Shown piece after piece: positions 18,131 to 25,687 of a stretch of DNA of 64,000 nucleotides. Numbering within the stretch: position 1 is the stretch's first letter; each line of letters starts with the position of its first letter. Source of the stretch: CAYXAA01 sp964462985. Its GTDB lineage: Bacteria > Pseudomonadota > Alphaproteobacteria > Rhizobiales > Stappiaceae. The DNA is taken from the NCBI GenBank assembly GCA_964462985.1, contig CAYXAA010000008.1:94270-158269 (forward strand). The letters run 5' to 3'. The notes below the pieces were generated by a model. The model was given only the letters and a program-made list of their open reading frames with translations. It was not told where the DNA came from and did no database searches. Both the position numbers and the translations under genes were made by a program.

Positions 18131-18922
18131 TCAGACTTGGAGGATCGACGAGACCAGCAGCTGGGTGTAAGGGGCCTGCGGATCGTCCAGGACCCGATCG
18201 GTCAGCCCGCTCTCCACCACCTTGCCGTGACGCATGACCATGATGCGGTGGGACAGAAGTCTGGCCACGGCAAGGTCGTGGGTAACGATCACGACGGATA
18301 GACCGAGATCCGCAACGAGCCCGCGCAGCAGGTCGAGCAGCCGGGCCTGCACCGAAACATCGAGGCCACCAGTCGGCTCATCCATGAACACCAGCCGTGG
18401 CTCGGTGACGAGATTACGCGCGATCTGCAGGCGCTGGCGCATTCCGCCGGAAAAGGCGCGCGGCCGGTCGTCAATGCGGTCGAGATCGATCTCGACGCGG
18501 CCGAGCCAGTCGAGGGCGGTCTCGCGGATCGTGCCGTAGTTTCGGGCGCCAACCGCCATCAGCCGCTCGCCGACGTTGGCGCCGGCCGACACGCCCATGC
18601 GCAGTCCGTCGGCGGCATTCTGGTGGACGAAGCCCCAGTCGGTGCGCATCAGCAGTCGGCGCTCCGCCTCCGTCAACTGGAACAGGTCGCGCATCTTGCC
18701 GTCGCGCATGCGGTACTCGACGACACCGGCCGTTGGCGGCAATCGTGTCGACAGGCAGTTGAGCAGAGTCGTCTTGCCCGAGCCGGATTCGCCGACAATT
18801 GCCAGCACTTCGCCCGGCCACAGCTCGAAGGAAACGTCACGGCAGCCGATCCGGTCGCCGTAGAACCGGGTCAGGCCGCTTGCCCGCAGCAGCGGCTCGC
18901 TTTCGTCATGTGGCGTGTTCAT
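18131..18922 (-). CDS. phnK: C-P lyase complex ATPase subunit PhnK
   Basis: This 263-residue ABC ATPase binds the PhnJ subunit of the C-P lyase core complex. Walker A is GESGSGKTTLLN, the signature motif FSGGMRQRLQIARN and Walker B LVFMDEPTGGLD. Its start overlaps the phnJ stop by 4 bases (ATGA), which supports coupled translation. The sequence is of the dipeptide-transporter ATPase type, but its position right after phnJ identifies it as PhnK. Confidence 0.95.
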   Translation of the reverse strand: MNTPHDESEPLLRASGLTRFYGDRIGCRDVSFELWPGEVLAIVGESGSGKTTLLNCLSTRLPPTAGVVEYRMRDGKMRDLFQLTEAERRLLMRTDWGFVHQNAADGLRMGVSAGANVGERLMAVGARNYGTIRETALDWLGRVEIDLDRIDDRPRAFSGGMRQRLQIARNLVTEPRLVFMDEPTGGLDVSVQARLLDLLRGLVADLGLSVVIVTHDLAVARLLSHRIMVMRHGKVVESGLTDRVLDDPQAPYTQLLVSSILQV

Positions 18923-19818
18923 GCCTGGTCTCCGGAGGGAGCGGTAAGGTCGCGCACGGCGGGGTCGGCGGCCATCGGCCCGACGTGCCCCTTGCTGCGG
19001 CGGGTCTCGCAGTGGTCGCTGTCGGAGCAGACGAACATCCGCTGGCCGCGGTCGTCGAGCACGACCTCGTCGAGATAGACATCATTGGCGCCGCACAGGG
19101 CGCAGGGCCGGTCGAAGCGCTGCACCTCGAACGGGTGATCCTCGAAATCGAGACTGACCACATCGGTATGCGGTGGAATGGCATAGATCCGCTTCTCGCG
19201 GCCGGCGCCGAACAGTTGCAGCGCCGCCATGTGGTCCATCTTCGGATTGTCGAACTTCGGCGTTGGCGACGGATCCATCAGATAGCGGCCGTCCACCTTC
19301 ACCGGATAGGCATAGGTGGTGGCGATGTGGCCGTGATGAGCGATGTCCTCATAGAGCTTGACGTGTATCAGGCCGTATTCCTCGAGCGCATGCATCTTGC
19401 GCGTTTCCGTTTCGCGCGGCTCGAGGAAGCGCAGGGGCTCGGGGATCGGCACCTGGTAGACCAGGATCTGGCTCTCCGTCAGTGGCTCCTCGGGGATGCG
19501 GTGCCGGGTCTGGATGATCGTGGCATCGGCCGTGGCGGTGGTTGTCGCCACGCCGGCGGTGCGCTCGAAGAACTGGCGGATCGACACGGCGTTTGTGGTG
19601 TCATCAGAACCTTGGTCGATCACCTTGAGGACGTCGTCGGGACCGAGCACGGACGCGGTGACCTGGACGCCGCCGGTGCCCCAGCCGTAGGGCATCGGCA
19701 TTTCGCGCGAAGCGAAAGGCACCTGGTATCCCGGGACAGCGATCGCCTTCAGGATCGCGCGGCGGATCATCCGCTTGGTCTGCTCATCCAGATAGGCGAA
19801 ATTATAGGCTTCGGTCAT
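18919..19818 (-). CDS. phnJ: Carbon-phosphorus lyase PhnJ (radical SAM)
   Basis: PhnJ cleaves the C-P bond of ribose 1-alkylphosphonate 5-phosphate with a 4Fe-4S cluster and SAM. In this 299-residue protein the cluster cysteines C239, C242 and C264 and the catalytic C270 have exactly the spacing of E. coli PhnJ (241, 244, 266, 272). The N-terminus (MTEAYNFAYLDEQTKRMIRR) is conserved, so the ATG at 19818 was chosen although the frame extends upstream. Its own ribosome binding site is weak (GCGAGC), and the start lies inside the end of a small ORF, so it may depend on coupling with that ORF. Confidence 0.97.
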   Translation of the reverse strand: MTEAYNFAYLDEQTKRMIRRAILKAIAVPGYQVPFASREMPMPYGWGTGGVQVTASVLGPDDVLKVIDQGSDDTTNAVSIRQFFERTAGVATTTATADATIIQTRHRIPEEPLTESQILVYQVPIPEPLRFLEPRETETRKMHALEEYGLIHVKLYEDIAHHGHIATTYAYPVKVDGRYLMDPSPTPKFDNPKMDHMAALQLFGAGREKRIYAIPPHTDVVSLDFEDHPFEVQRFDRPCALCGANDVYLDEVVLDDRGQRMFVCSDSDHCETRRSKGHVGPMAADPAVRDLTAPSGDQA

Positions 19819-20053
19819 GAATTGTGCTCGCTTGCGGTCTGAGTGAGCGGGTTTGGGCGGCCCTGTCGTTGACCGGAGCAGGTGCCGATGGGGTGTCCTG
19901 GCGACGCCCTGGATCGTGCCCCGTCCGTGGGCCTGGACGGTTGCGGGCCTCGAGGATCTCGTCCGACATTTTCGAATGAACCGGAGCGATGGCAGCGCCC
20001 TTTTCGGCGATGATGGCGGCTGAGCGGATCGGGGCAACGTCGTCGGAGTTCAT
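19802..20053 (-). CDS. Small ORF of unknown function between phnI and phnJ
   Basis: This ORF of 83 codons fills the roughly 230-base gap between phnI and phnJ. Its ATG overlaps the phnI stop (ATGA) and is preceded by AGGAGG at 7 bases, the best ribosome binding site in the cluster. Its stop codon lies 17 bases inside phnJ. The first 30 residues look protein-like (MNSDDVAPIRSAAIIAEKGA), whereas the rest is rich in R, P, T and Q and could be disordered. I do not recognise a family. Either it makes a real small protein, or its translation serves to carry ribosomes from phnI to the weak phnJ start. Confidence 0.5.
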   Translation of the reverse strand: MNSDDVAPIRSAAIIAEKGAAIAPVHSKMSDEILEARNRPGPRTGHDPGRRQDTPSAPAPVNDRAAQTRSLRPQASTIHDRSL

Positions 20054-21159
20054 TCCGCTGCCTCCTTCCGGACTTCTGCCTCCCGGCGCGCGTCAAACTC
20101 GGCGCGCAGCTTGCGCACCAGACCAAGCTCGGCCTGGAAGTCGACGTAGTGCGGCAGCTTCAGATGCTCGACGAAGCCGGTGGCCTGGACATTGTCGGAG
20201 TGCGACAGCACGAACTCCTCGTCCTGGGCCGGCGCGGTGCGCTCCTCGCCGAATTCGTCGGCACGCAGGGCGCGATCGACCAGGGCCATCGACATCGCCT
20301 TGCGCTCGCTCTGACCGAACACCAGCCCGTAGCCACGGGTGAACTGCGGCGGTGCCTTGGCCGATCCCTTGAACTGATTGATCATCTGGCATTCGGTGAC
20401 GGTGAGCCGCCCGAGCGTCAGGGTCATGCCAAGCTCCTCGGCGTAGAACTCGACGGCGACCTCACCGATGCGAATCTCGCCGGCGAAGGGGTGGGTGCGA
20501 CCGTAGCCGCGCTGGGTCGAATAACCGAGTGCCAGCAGGAAGCCCTCGTCGCCACGCGCCAAGTTCTGCAGCCGGAGATCGCGGTCAGCGGGAAAGTCGA
20601 GCGGTTCGCGCGTCAGGTCACCGATTGTCCCGCCGAAGTCGGCCGCCGTTTCGGACTCGATCAGGTCGTCACCGGCAAGCAAATCGGTTACGCGTGGCAT
20701 CTGTGCGTCACCGCCCGTGCCGAGTGCAGGGCCATCGACTTCGGCGTCGCCTTCGGCGGCGAGCGCAAAATCAAGGAGCCGGTGGGTGTAGTCGAATGTC
20801 GGTCCGAGCAACTGTCCGCCGGGCAGATCCTTGAAGACCGCGGAGATCCGGCGGCGGACCTCCATCGCCGCGGTATCGATCGGCGCCGAATAGCCGAAGC
20901 GCGGCAGCGTCGTGCGGTAGGCCCTCAGCAGGAAAATCGCCTCGATGAGATCGCCGCGGGCCTGCTTGATGGCCAGTGCTGCAAGCTCGGTGTCGTAGAG
21001 CGAACCCTCGGCCATGACGCGGGCGACGGCGAGCGAGAGCTGTTCGGCGATCTGGGCGAGTGTCAGGCCGGGAACGGAACGGTCGCCGCGGCGATCGCGG
21101 GCGAGCAGCCGGTGGGCATTGCGGATGGCCTTTTCACCGCCCTTGACGGCAACATACAT
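20050..21159 (-). CDS. phnI: C-P lyase core subunit PhnI
   Basis: PhnI is the nucleosidase-type subunit that, with PhnG and PhnH, transfers the phosphonate to the ribose of ATP. The chosen start gives 369 residues and the conserved N-terminus MYVAVKGGEKAI. Other family features are NAHRLLARDRRGD near the start and the C-terminal FVLSHSDNVQATGFVEHLKLPHYVDFQAELGLVRKLR region. The start lies 5 bases after the phnH stop region. The last codons contain the AGGAGG that serves the small ORF downstream. Confidence 0.96.
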   Translation of the reverse strand: MYVAVKGGEKAIRNAHRLLARDRRGDRSVPGLTLAQIAEQLSLAVARVMAEGSLYDTELAALAIKQARGDLIEAIFLLRAYRTTLPRFGYSAPIDTAAMEVRRRISAVFKDLPGGQLLGPTFDYTHRLLDFALAAEGDAEVDGPALGTGGDAQMPRVTDLLAGDDLIESETAADFGGTIGDLTREPLDFPADRDLRLQNLARGDEGFLLALGYSTQRGYGRTHPFAGEIRIGEVAVEFYAEELGMTLTLGRLTVTECQMINQFKGSAKAPPQFTRGYGLVFGQSERKAMSMALVDRALRADEFGEERTAPAQDEEFVLSHSDNVQATGFVEHLKLPHYVDFQAELGLVRKLRAEFDARREAEVRKEAAE

Positions 21160-21163
21160 GGGC

Positions 21164-21796
21164 TCACGCCTCCCTGACGGCGATGCGGGTGGAGCGGGGC
21201 AAGGCGGCGACTGCCGACGGCGCCACAAACAGACAATCGACGCCGCAGGGGAAGCGGGCATTGTTCTCGATCGCCTCCTGCCAGAACTGCGGCGGCAGCG
21301 GCCTGACGGAGAAGGTCCGTTCTCCTGGAATGCCGGGACCCGATAGGCGGACGTCCGCTCGCTCGCCTAGCGCCTCGACCATGAGAATGAGTGTTGCCGA
21401 CCGGTCGGGATACTCCGCGGTCCCGGGTGAGAAATGGCCGAAAGTCGGCAGATGGAGCGGGTCGGCGACAAGAGCGAAGGCGGCTTCGAGTGCATCGGCG
21501 ACGATCGGCGCGCCGGTGTGGAACCGGAGGAAGGCCGCGACAGCGGCGGAGCGGGCAAGGGACGGGTCGAGCCAGATCGGGGTGTCATAGTCGAAGAGGG
21601 TGAGCGCAACCGCAGCAGCGGTCGGCGTCAGCGGTGCCGGCGGCTCAAGAGCGCCCGGATCGATGCGCTGCAGGGTGCCGGGCCGGGCCAGCGCGTTCAT
21701 GATAGCGCGGAAGCAGCCTTGGGCATCGCGGACAGGATCGGCGAAGCCGGCGGACGGCGCTTTCGTCGGGTTTTGCACTCCGGTGGCAAACGACAT
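21164..21796 (-). CDS. phnH: C-P lyase core subunit PhnH
   Basis: PhnH is a homodimeric subunit of the PhnGHIJ complex. The 210 residues include the family features FADPVRDAQGCFRAIMNALARPG near the N-terminus and DYDTPIWLDPSL in the middle. The ATG at 21796 overlaps the phnG stop by one base (TAATG). A longer frame to 21943 lies inside phnG and is not conserved. Confidence 0.95.
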   Translation of the reverse strand: MSFATGVQNPTKAPSAGFADPVRDAQGCFRAIMNALARPGTLQRIDPGALEPPAPLTPTAAAVALTLFDYDTPIWLDPSLARSAAVAAFLRFHTGAPIVADALEAAFALVADPLHLPTFGHFSPGTAEYPDRSATLILMVEALGERADVRLSGPGIPGERTFSVRPLPPQFWQEAIENNARFPCGVDCLFVAPSAVAALPRSTRIAVREA

Positions 21797-22272
21797 TAGT
21801 CCTCTCCCCGGACCATGGTGAAGAAATCGACCTTCGTCGCGGCGGTCTCGGCGCGGCGGACGGTTCGGCGCTGGGCGTCTGCCTGGCGCAAGGGGGCGAT
21901 CACCGTTCCCTCGATGGCGTGTCGGGTATCCTCGCGCTGCCACATCGCGTCGAACAGCGCGGCAAACAGCGCCCGCGTCTTGTCGCGGCCAAGACAGTAG
22001 GAGTAGCCGGCTTCGCCCGTTGACAGCGCCACGACGCAGCGCGTTACCGTGGTCTCACCAAGGTTGAACGGCTGGCCCGAGCCCCCGATGCGGCCGCGGA
22101 CCATGACCAGGCCGGTTTCGGGCGCGCGCACGACAGAATAGGCGGGCCGCGCCGCGAGAGCATTCCAGCCATTGGCCAGGGTTTCTGGGTCGGCTTCGGC
22201 GAGGAGGGCCATCACCTCCCGTCGCTCGGCGTTTGTCGTCGATGCGAACTCGGATGGGGCGGACTCGGACAT
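21796..22272 (-). CDS. phnG: C-P lyase core subunit PhnG
   Basis: PhnG is the first gene of the leftward C-P lyase operon. The 158 residues carry the family pattern RREVMALLAEADPETL and GEATVTRC-like segments (here GETTVTRCVVAL with GYSYCLGRDK). It forms part of the nucleosidase core with PhnI and PhnH. The intergenic region to the divergent phnF holds an operator-like dyad and a possible Pho box with a -10 element. Confidence 0.95.
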   Translation of the reverse strand: MSESAPSEFASTTNAERREVMALLAEADPETLANGWNALAARPAYSVVRAPETGLVMVRGRIGGSGQPFNLGETTVTRCVVALSTGEAGYSYCLGRDKTRALFAALFDAMWQREDTRHAIEGTVIAPLRQADAQRRTVRRAETAATKVDFFTMVRGED

Positions 22273-22335
22273 GGAGACCTCTTGGGACCGGGGGCGGCCT
22301 AGCGATGCAAGGATTCATCTGCAGGCGGACACATT

Positions 22336-22353
22336 GTCTAGTTGTATAGACGA
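22336..22353. promoter_or_regulatory. Candidate PhnF/HutC-type operator
   Basis: The dyad GTCTA-N6-TAGAC (22336-22351) contains TTGTATAGACGA (22342-22353). This resembles known sites of the HutC/PhnF branch of GntR regulators, whose core is TNTATANANA-like (for example TGGTATAGACCA for mycobacterial PhnF, recalled from the literature). It lies between the divergent phnG and phnF genes, where an autoregulating PhnF would bind. Confidence 0.6.
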
Positions 22354-22363
22354 ATTTGAGATT

Positions 22364-22396
22364 TATGTACTCCCTGTTTATGACGTTGCCATGACC
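22364..22396 (-). promoter_or_regulatory. Possible Pho box and -10 element for phnG
   Basis: On the minus strand, GGTCAT-N5-CGTCAT gives two repeats 11 bases apart, the spacing of PhoB boxes (consensus TGTCAT-N5-TGTCAT), with one mismatch per repeat. Ten bases further comes TACATA, a plausible -10 hexamer, and then the operator dyad. The box overlaps the first codons of phnF. The match is degenerate. Confidence 0.35.
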
Positions 22397-23134
22397 ACTT
22401 CCCTTCCTTCTCGGCCGATCGAACGTGGAGTCGGCGTCGCGCTGTGGAGACAGATTGCGGAAAGTCTGCGCGCCGATGTGCTCGCCGGCCGTTTCGCAGA
22501 GGCTGCCCGGCTGCCGCCGGAGACTGACTTGGCGCAGCGCTTCGGCGTCAACCGCCACACAGTACGGCGCGCGATTGCGGCGCTTACGGCCGAGGGCCTG
22601 CTACGGGCCGACCAGGGCCGAGGCACCTTTGTCGCCGGCGGGCAAATCTCCTATCCGATCGGGCCGCGGACGCGGTTCTCGGAAATCATCGCCAGCCAGG
22701 CGCGCGAGCCGTCGGGGCGGTTGATCGGCTCGGAGGTCGAGGAAGCGGACGCGCTGATTGCCGGCTGGCTCGCCCTCGCCGTCGGCACGCCCCTGATCCG
22801 GCTGGAAACGGTTAGAGTCGTCGACGCGGTTCCGGTGGTGGTCGGCACATCCTGGTTCGAACGGGACCGGTTCCCGGGCCTTGTCGGAGACTTCCAGGAG
22901 ACAGGATCGCTGACCGAGGCGTTTCGACGCGCCGGAATTGCCGACTATCGTCGGCGTGAAACGCGGATTACGGCCGAACTGGTTGGGACGGAGGACGGCG
23001 CGGTTTTGGAGTTGGCGGCAGGGTTACCCGTGCTGGTCGTTGAGAGCGTCAATGTCGACACGCACGAACGGCCGTTCCAATACACTCGAGCCCGGGTTGC
23101 CGCCGACAAGGTACAGTTCGTGGTCAACAGCTGA
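22391..23134 (+). CDS. phnF: GntR/HutC-family phosphonate operon regulator PhnF
   Basis: This 247-residue transcription factor has an N-terminal winged helix (LWRQIAESLRADVLAGRF, RFGVNRHTVRRAIAALTAEGLL) and a C-terminal UTRA ligand domain (VNVDTHERPFQYTRARVAADKVQFVV). It is divergent from phnG, as expected for a phn regulator. The ATG at 22391 has no clear Shine-Dalgarno, and its first codons overlap a possible Pho box. The natural ligand of PhnF proteins is not known to me. Confidence 0.92.
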   Translation: MTTSLPSRPIERGVGVALWRQIAESLRADVLAGRFAEAARLPPETDLAQRFGVNRHTVRRAIAALTAEGLLRADQGRGTFVAGGQISYPIGPRTRFSEIIASQAREPSGRLIGSEVEEADALIAGWLALAVGTPLIRLETVRVVDAVPVVVGTSWFERDRFPGLVGDFQETGSLTEAFRRAGIADYRRRETRITAELVGTEDGAVLELAAGLPVLVVESVNVDTHERPFQYTRARVAADKVQFVVNS

Positions 23135-23276
23135 GGGAACCAGCCGTCCTGGGCGGTGCTCGAGCGGTGAACGCTGCTTTCACCGCTTGCCGGTCTCGGC
23201 GGACCGCCAATCGGGCCATACATTAAGTCGAGCCGCTGTTGCGCGGCCGCATTGAGCCCAAATAGGAGCAGCAGAC

Positions 23277-23891
23277 ATGACCCGCGTTCTCGTCCTCTAC
23301 TATTCGTCCTATGGCCATATCGAGCAGATGGCCCGGGCCATTGCCGAAGGTGCGGCCTCCGTCGACGGCACGGAGGTGACTGTCAAGCGCGTGCCAGAAC
23401 TCATGCCGAAGGACGTGGCCGAGAAAGCCGGTGTCAAGCTGGACCAGGAGGCACCGATCGCAACGCCGGAGGAACTCGCGGACTATGACGCGATCATCTT
23501 CGGCACACCGACCCGCTTCGGCAACATGGCGGGGCAGATGCGCAACTTTCTCGACCAGACGGGCGGATTGTGGGCGCAAGGCAAGCTGATCGGCAAGGTC
23601 GGCTCTGTGTTTGCCTCCACGGCGACCCAGCACGGCGGCCAGGAGAGCACGATCCTGTCATTCCACACCACACTCCTGCACCAGGGCATGATCATCGTGG
23701 GCCTGCCGTATTCGGCTGCAGATCAGATGACGCTTGATGAGATCACGGGCGGCTCGCCCTACGGCGCCACCACAATCGCGGCAGGTGACGGCTCGCGTCA
23801 ACCAAGCGAGCGCGAGCTTGGCATGGCCAGGTTCCAGGGCGCGCATGTGGCAAAGATCACCGCCGCGCTGGTGCGCGGCAGCGCCGGCTGA
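23277..23891 (+). CDS. wrbA: NAD(P)H:quinone oxidoreductase WrbA
   Basis: This cytoplasmic flavodoxin-fold FMN enzyme reduces quinones by two electrons. The 204 residues begin VLVLYYSSYGHIEQMA (FMN phosphate loop) and contain IIFGTPTRFGNMAGQMR, FASTATQHGGQE and SPYGATTIA, all typical of WrbA. A ribosome binding site (GGAGCAGC) lies upstream of the ATG. It follows phnF by 142 bases on the same strand but is probably independent of phosphonate use. It converges with the GlxA-type regulator. Confidence 0.96.
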   Translation: MTRVLVLYYSSYGHIEQMARAIAEGAASVDGTEVTVKRVPELMPKDVAEKAGVKLDQEAPIATPEELADYDAIIFGTPTRFGNMAGQMRNFLDQTGGLWAQGKLIGKVGSVFASTATQHGGQESTILSFHTTLLHQGMIIVGLPYSAADQMTLDEITGGSPYGATTIAAGDGSRQPSERELGMARFQGAHVAKITAALVRGSAG

Positions 23892-23972
23892 AACCTGCCG
23901 CGCTCCAACATCCAGGCTTTCTGAAGGACGGCTCGCTGGTGGTCGCCCCGCCGCCGAGCCGTCATTGATTGG

Positions 23973-25001
23973 TCAGCAGGCGGCGGATTGGGTGAGGCCA
24001 CGGCGCCAGCGGCTTGGCGGCACCGATTCGAGCCGACCCCAGGCTCTGCGAAACTGCCGGGCCGAGGCAAAGCCGGAGCGCTCGGCGACGGTCTCCACGT
24101 CGATACGGCCCTCCGACAGCAGCTCGCGGGCGAGCGCGATGCGAAGCCGGTTGACATACTCGGTCACGCTCATGCCGGCATGCACGGAAAACAGCCGCGA
24201 CAGCGTGCGCGGGCTTGTCGCCGCCACTGCCGCCAGTTCGGCCAGCGTCCAGTCCCGCGCCGGGTCGCCGGCGACCGCGTCCTGCGCGCGGTGCAGCACC
24301 GGATGGATGTGGTTGCGGCCCTCCAGCCAGGGCGAGAGCTGTGGATCGGCGCCGCCGCGGCGAAGATAAACCACCAGATAACGTGCCGCGGCCACCGCCG
24401 CAGCCGGGCCGGCGTAATCCGCCACCAAATGCAGCATCAGATCGATACCCGCGGTGATTCCGGCGCTGCTAAGGCGTTCTCCGTCTTCGACGTAAAGGCG
24501 GTTTTCGAGTACGCGTGCCCGCGGAGCGAGGTCTCTCAGTTCGGAACAGCAGGCGTGGTGCGTGGTGCAGTCGTGGCCGTCGAGTAGGCCGGCGCGAGCG
24601 GCGAGCAGGGCACCGGAGCAGATCGTCACGAGGCGGACGCCGGGGCGGATCGCCCTGCGCAGCCAGTCAACGACCTCCGCCTCCTGCGCCTGGTCGCGTT
24701 CTTGGTCCGGCGGCTCAAACCCGAGCGGCACGGCAGCACTGCCGGAGACGACGACGAGAGCGCCCTCGGGCACGACATCCGGCAATGGCGCGATGCCGGC
24801 GACGGCAAGCCCAATCGAACTTGCGGCTGTCGCCGCCGGGCCGACGAAATGAGGAACGAAGCGAACCAGATCCTGCTCAAGATTGGCCTTGCGCAGCACC
24901 TCGATCGGTCCCGCGACGTCGAGTAGAAGCACCCGCGGCGGCACCACGACGAAGACGGGGATCTCGTGAATCCCCGTTCTGTCCCGCTTGGTCTGGCTCA
25001 T
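23973..25001 (-). CDS. GlxA family transcriptional regulator (DJ-1/PfpI plus AraC domain)
   Basis: This 342-residue regulator has an N-terminal DJ-1/PfpI-like domain (IPVFVVVPPRVLLLDVAGPIEV; nucleophile-elbow remnant TICSGALLAARAGLL) and a C-terminal AraC pair of helix-turn-helices (WTLAELAAVAATSPRTLSRLF and RIDVETVAERSGFASARQFRRAW). Members of this family often regulate catabolism of amines or amino acids. The ATG at 25001 overlaps the stop of the cysteine hydrolase gene by 4 bases, so the pair is co-translated and probably functionally linked. The target genes are unknown. Confidence 0.9.
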   Translation of the reverse strand: MSQTKRDRTGIHEIPVFVVVPPRVLLLDVAGPIEVLRKANLEQDLVRFVPHFVGPAATAASSIGLAVAGIAPLPDVVPEGALVVVSGSAAVPLGFEPPDQERDQAQEAEVVDWLRRAIRPGVRLVTICSGALLAARAGLLDGHDCTTHHACCSELRDLAPRARVLENRLYVEDGERLSSAGITAGIDLMLHLVADYAGPAAAVAAARYLVVYLRRGGADPQLSPWLEGRNHIHPVLHRAQDAVAGDPARDWTLAELAAVAATSPRTLSRLFSVHAGMSVTEYVNRLRIALARELLSEGRIDVETVAERSGFASARQFRRAWGRLESVPPSRWRRGLTQSAAC

Positions 25002-25564
25002 GCGGCGAGCGGCTGCACGGGTGATGCCAGCGCCTCGTCGACGGTCACGATACGGGCGAAGCGACCGGAGAGCACCAACTCGGTCCGCGCCTTGATCTCT
25101 TCGGCGCTCCAGACGCGACCGCCCGTGCCGGTCATGGCAAACGTCAACGTCGCCTCCGCAACGAAGTCGACCGCATAGCCGAGATCCGACAGGTGCCGGG
25201 TCGTCGTTTCGCAGCACTGCTCAGTGCGAATGCCCGACACCAGGACCCGGCGGATGCCGTTCCGGGTCAGCCAGACGTCGAGGCCGCTGCCGACCAGTGC
25301 GCTGTGGCGGCGCTTTTCGAAGACGGCGGTTGGCGCAATCGAGATCGGCGAAAGCGTCGCCACGTGACCGGACGTCTTGGCGAAGGGCCCCTCGTCCTCA
25401 ATGTGAAACACCTGAAGAATTGGAATGCCGGCCGCCGCGGCGCCGTCGATCAGAGCCTGCAGGCGACTGGTGAAGGCGGCAAGGTCGACCTCGCTCCAGT
25501 AGGGACGGTGGCGGAACGATTCCTGGACGTCGATGACGAGGAGCGCGGTGTCGGAAGAGGACAT
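24998..25564 (-). CDS. Cysteine hydrolase, isochorismatase family
   Basis: This 188-residue alpha/beta hydrolase of the isochorismatase/nicotinamidase family starts ALLVIDVQESF (catalytic Asp). It has a catalytic Cys in VLVSGIRTEQCCETTTRHLSDLGY. The substrate cannot be assigned; amides and N-carbamoyl compounds are typical for the family. The ATG at 25564 has GGAGA at 7 bases; upstream methionines were rejected. It lies 124 bases downstream of hutU on the same strand and may be a late gene of that transcript. Confidence 0.88.
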   Translation of the reverse strand: MSSSDTALLVIDVQESFRHRPYWSEVDLAAFTSRLQALIDGAAAAGIPILQVFHIEDEGPFAKTSGHVATLSPISIAPTAVFEKRRHSALVGSGLDVWLTRNGIRRVLVSGIRTEQCCETTTRHLSDLGYAVDFVAEATLTFAMTGTGGRVWSAEEIKARTELVLSGRFARIVTVDEALASPVQPLAA

Positions 25565-25687
25565 TTCATGTCTCCGTTCGGTGAACATGACGTCCATCTT
25601 AGACAGGAGATCTTCTCGCGAAAGGCATGGCCAGGACAATTGGCGGACAAAATCCGCCAATCCTTCCCTCGTGGCGGCGCCGTTCTG

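Noticed and set aside
19819..20037. Long N-terminal extension of PhnJ
   Set aside because: PhnJ proteins start at MTEAYNFAYLDE; the upstream frame overlaps the small ORF and is R/P-rich.
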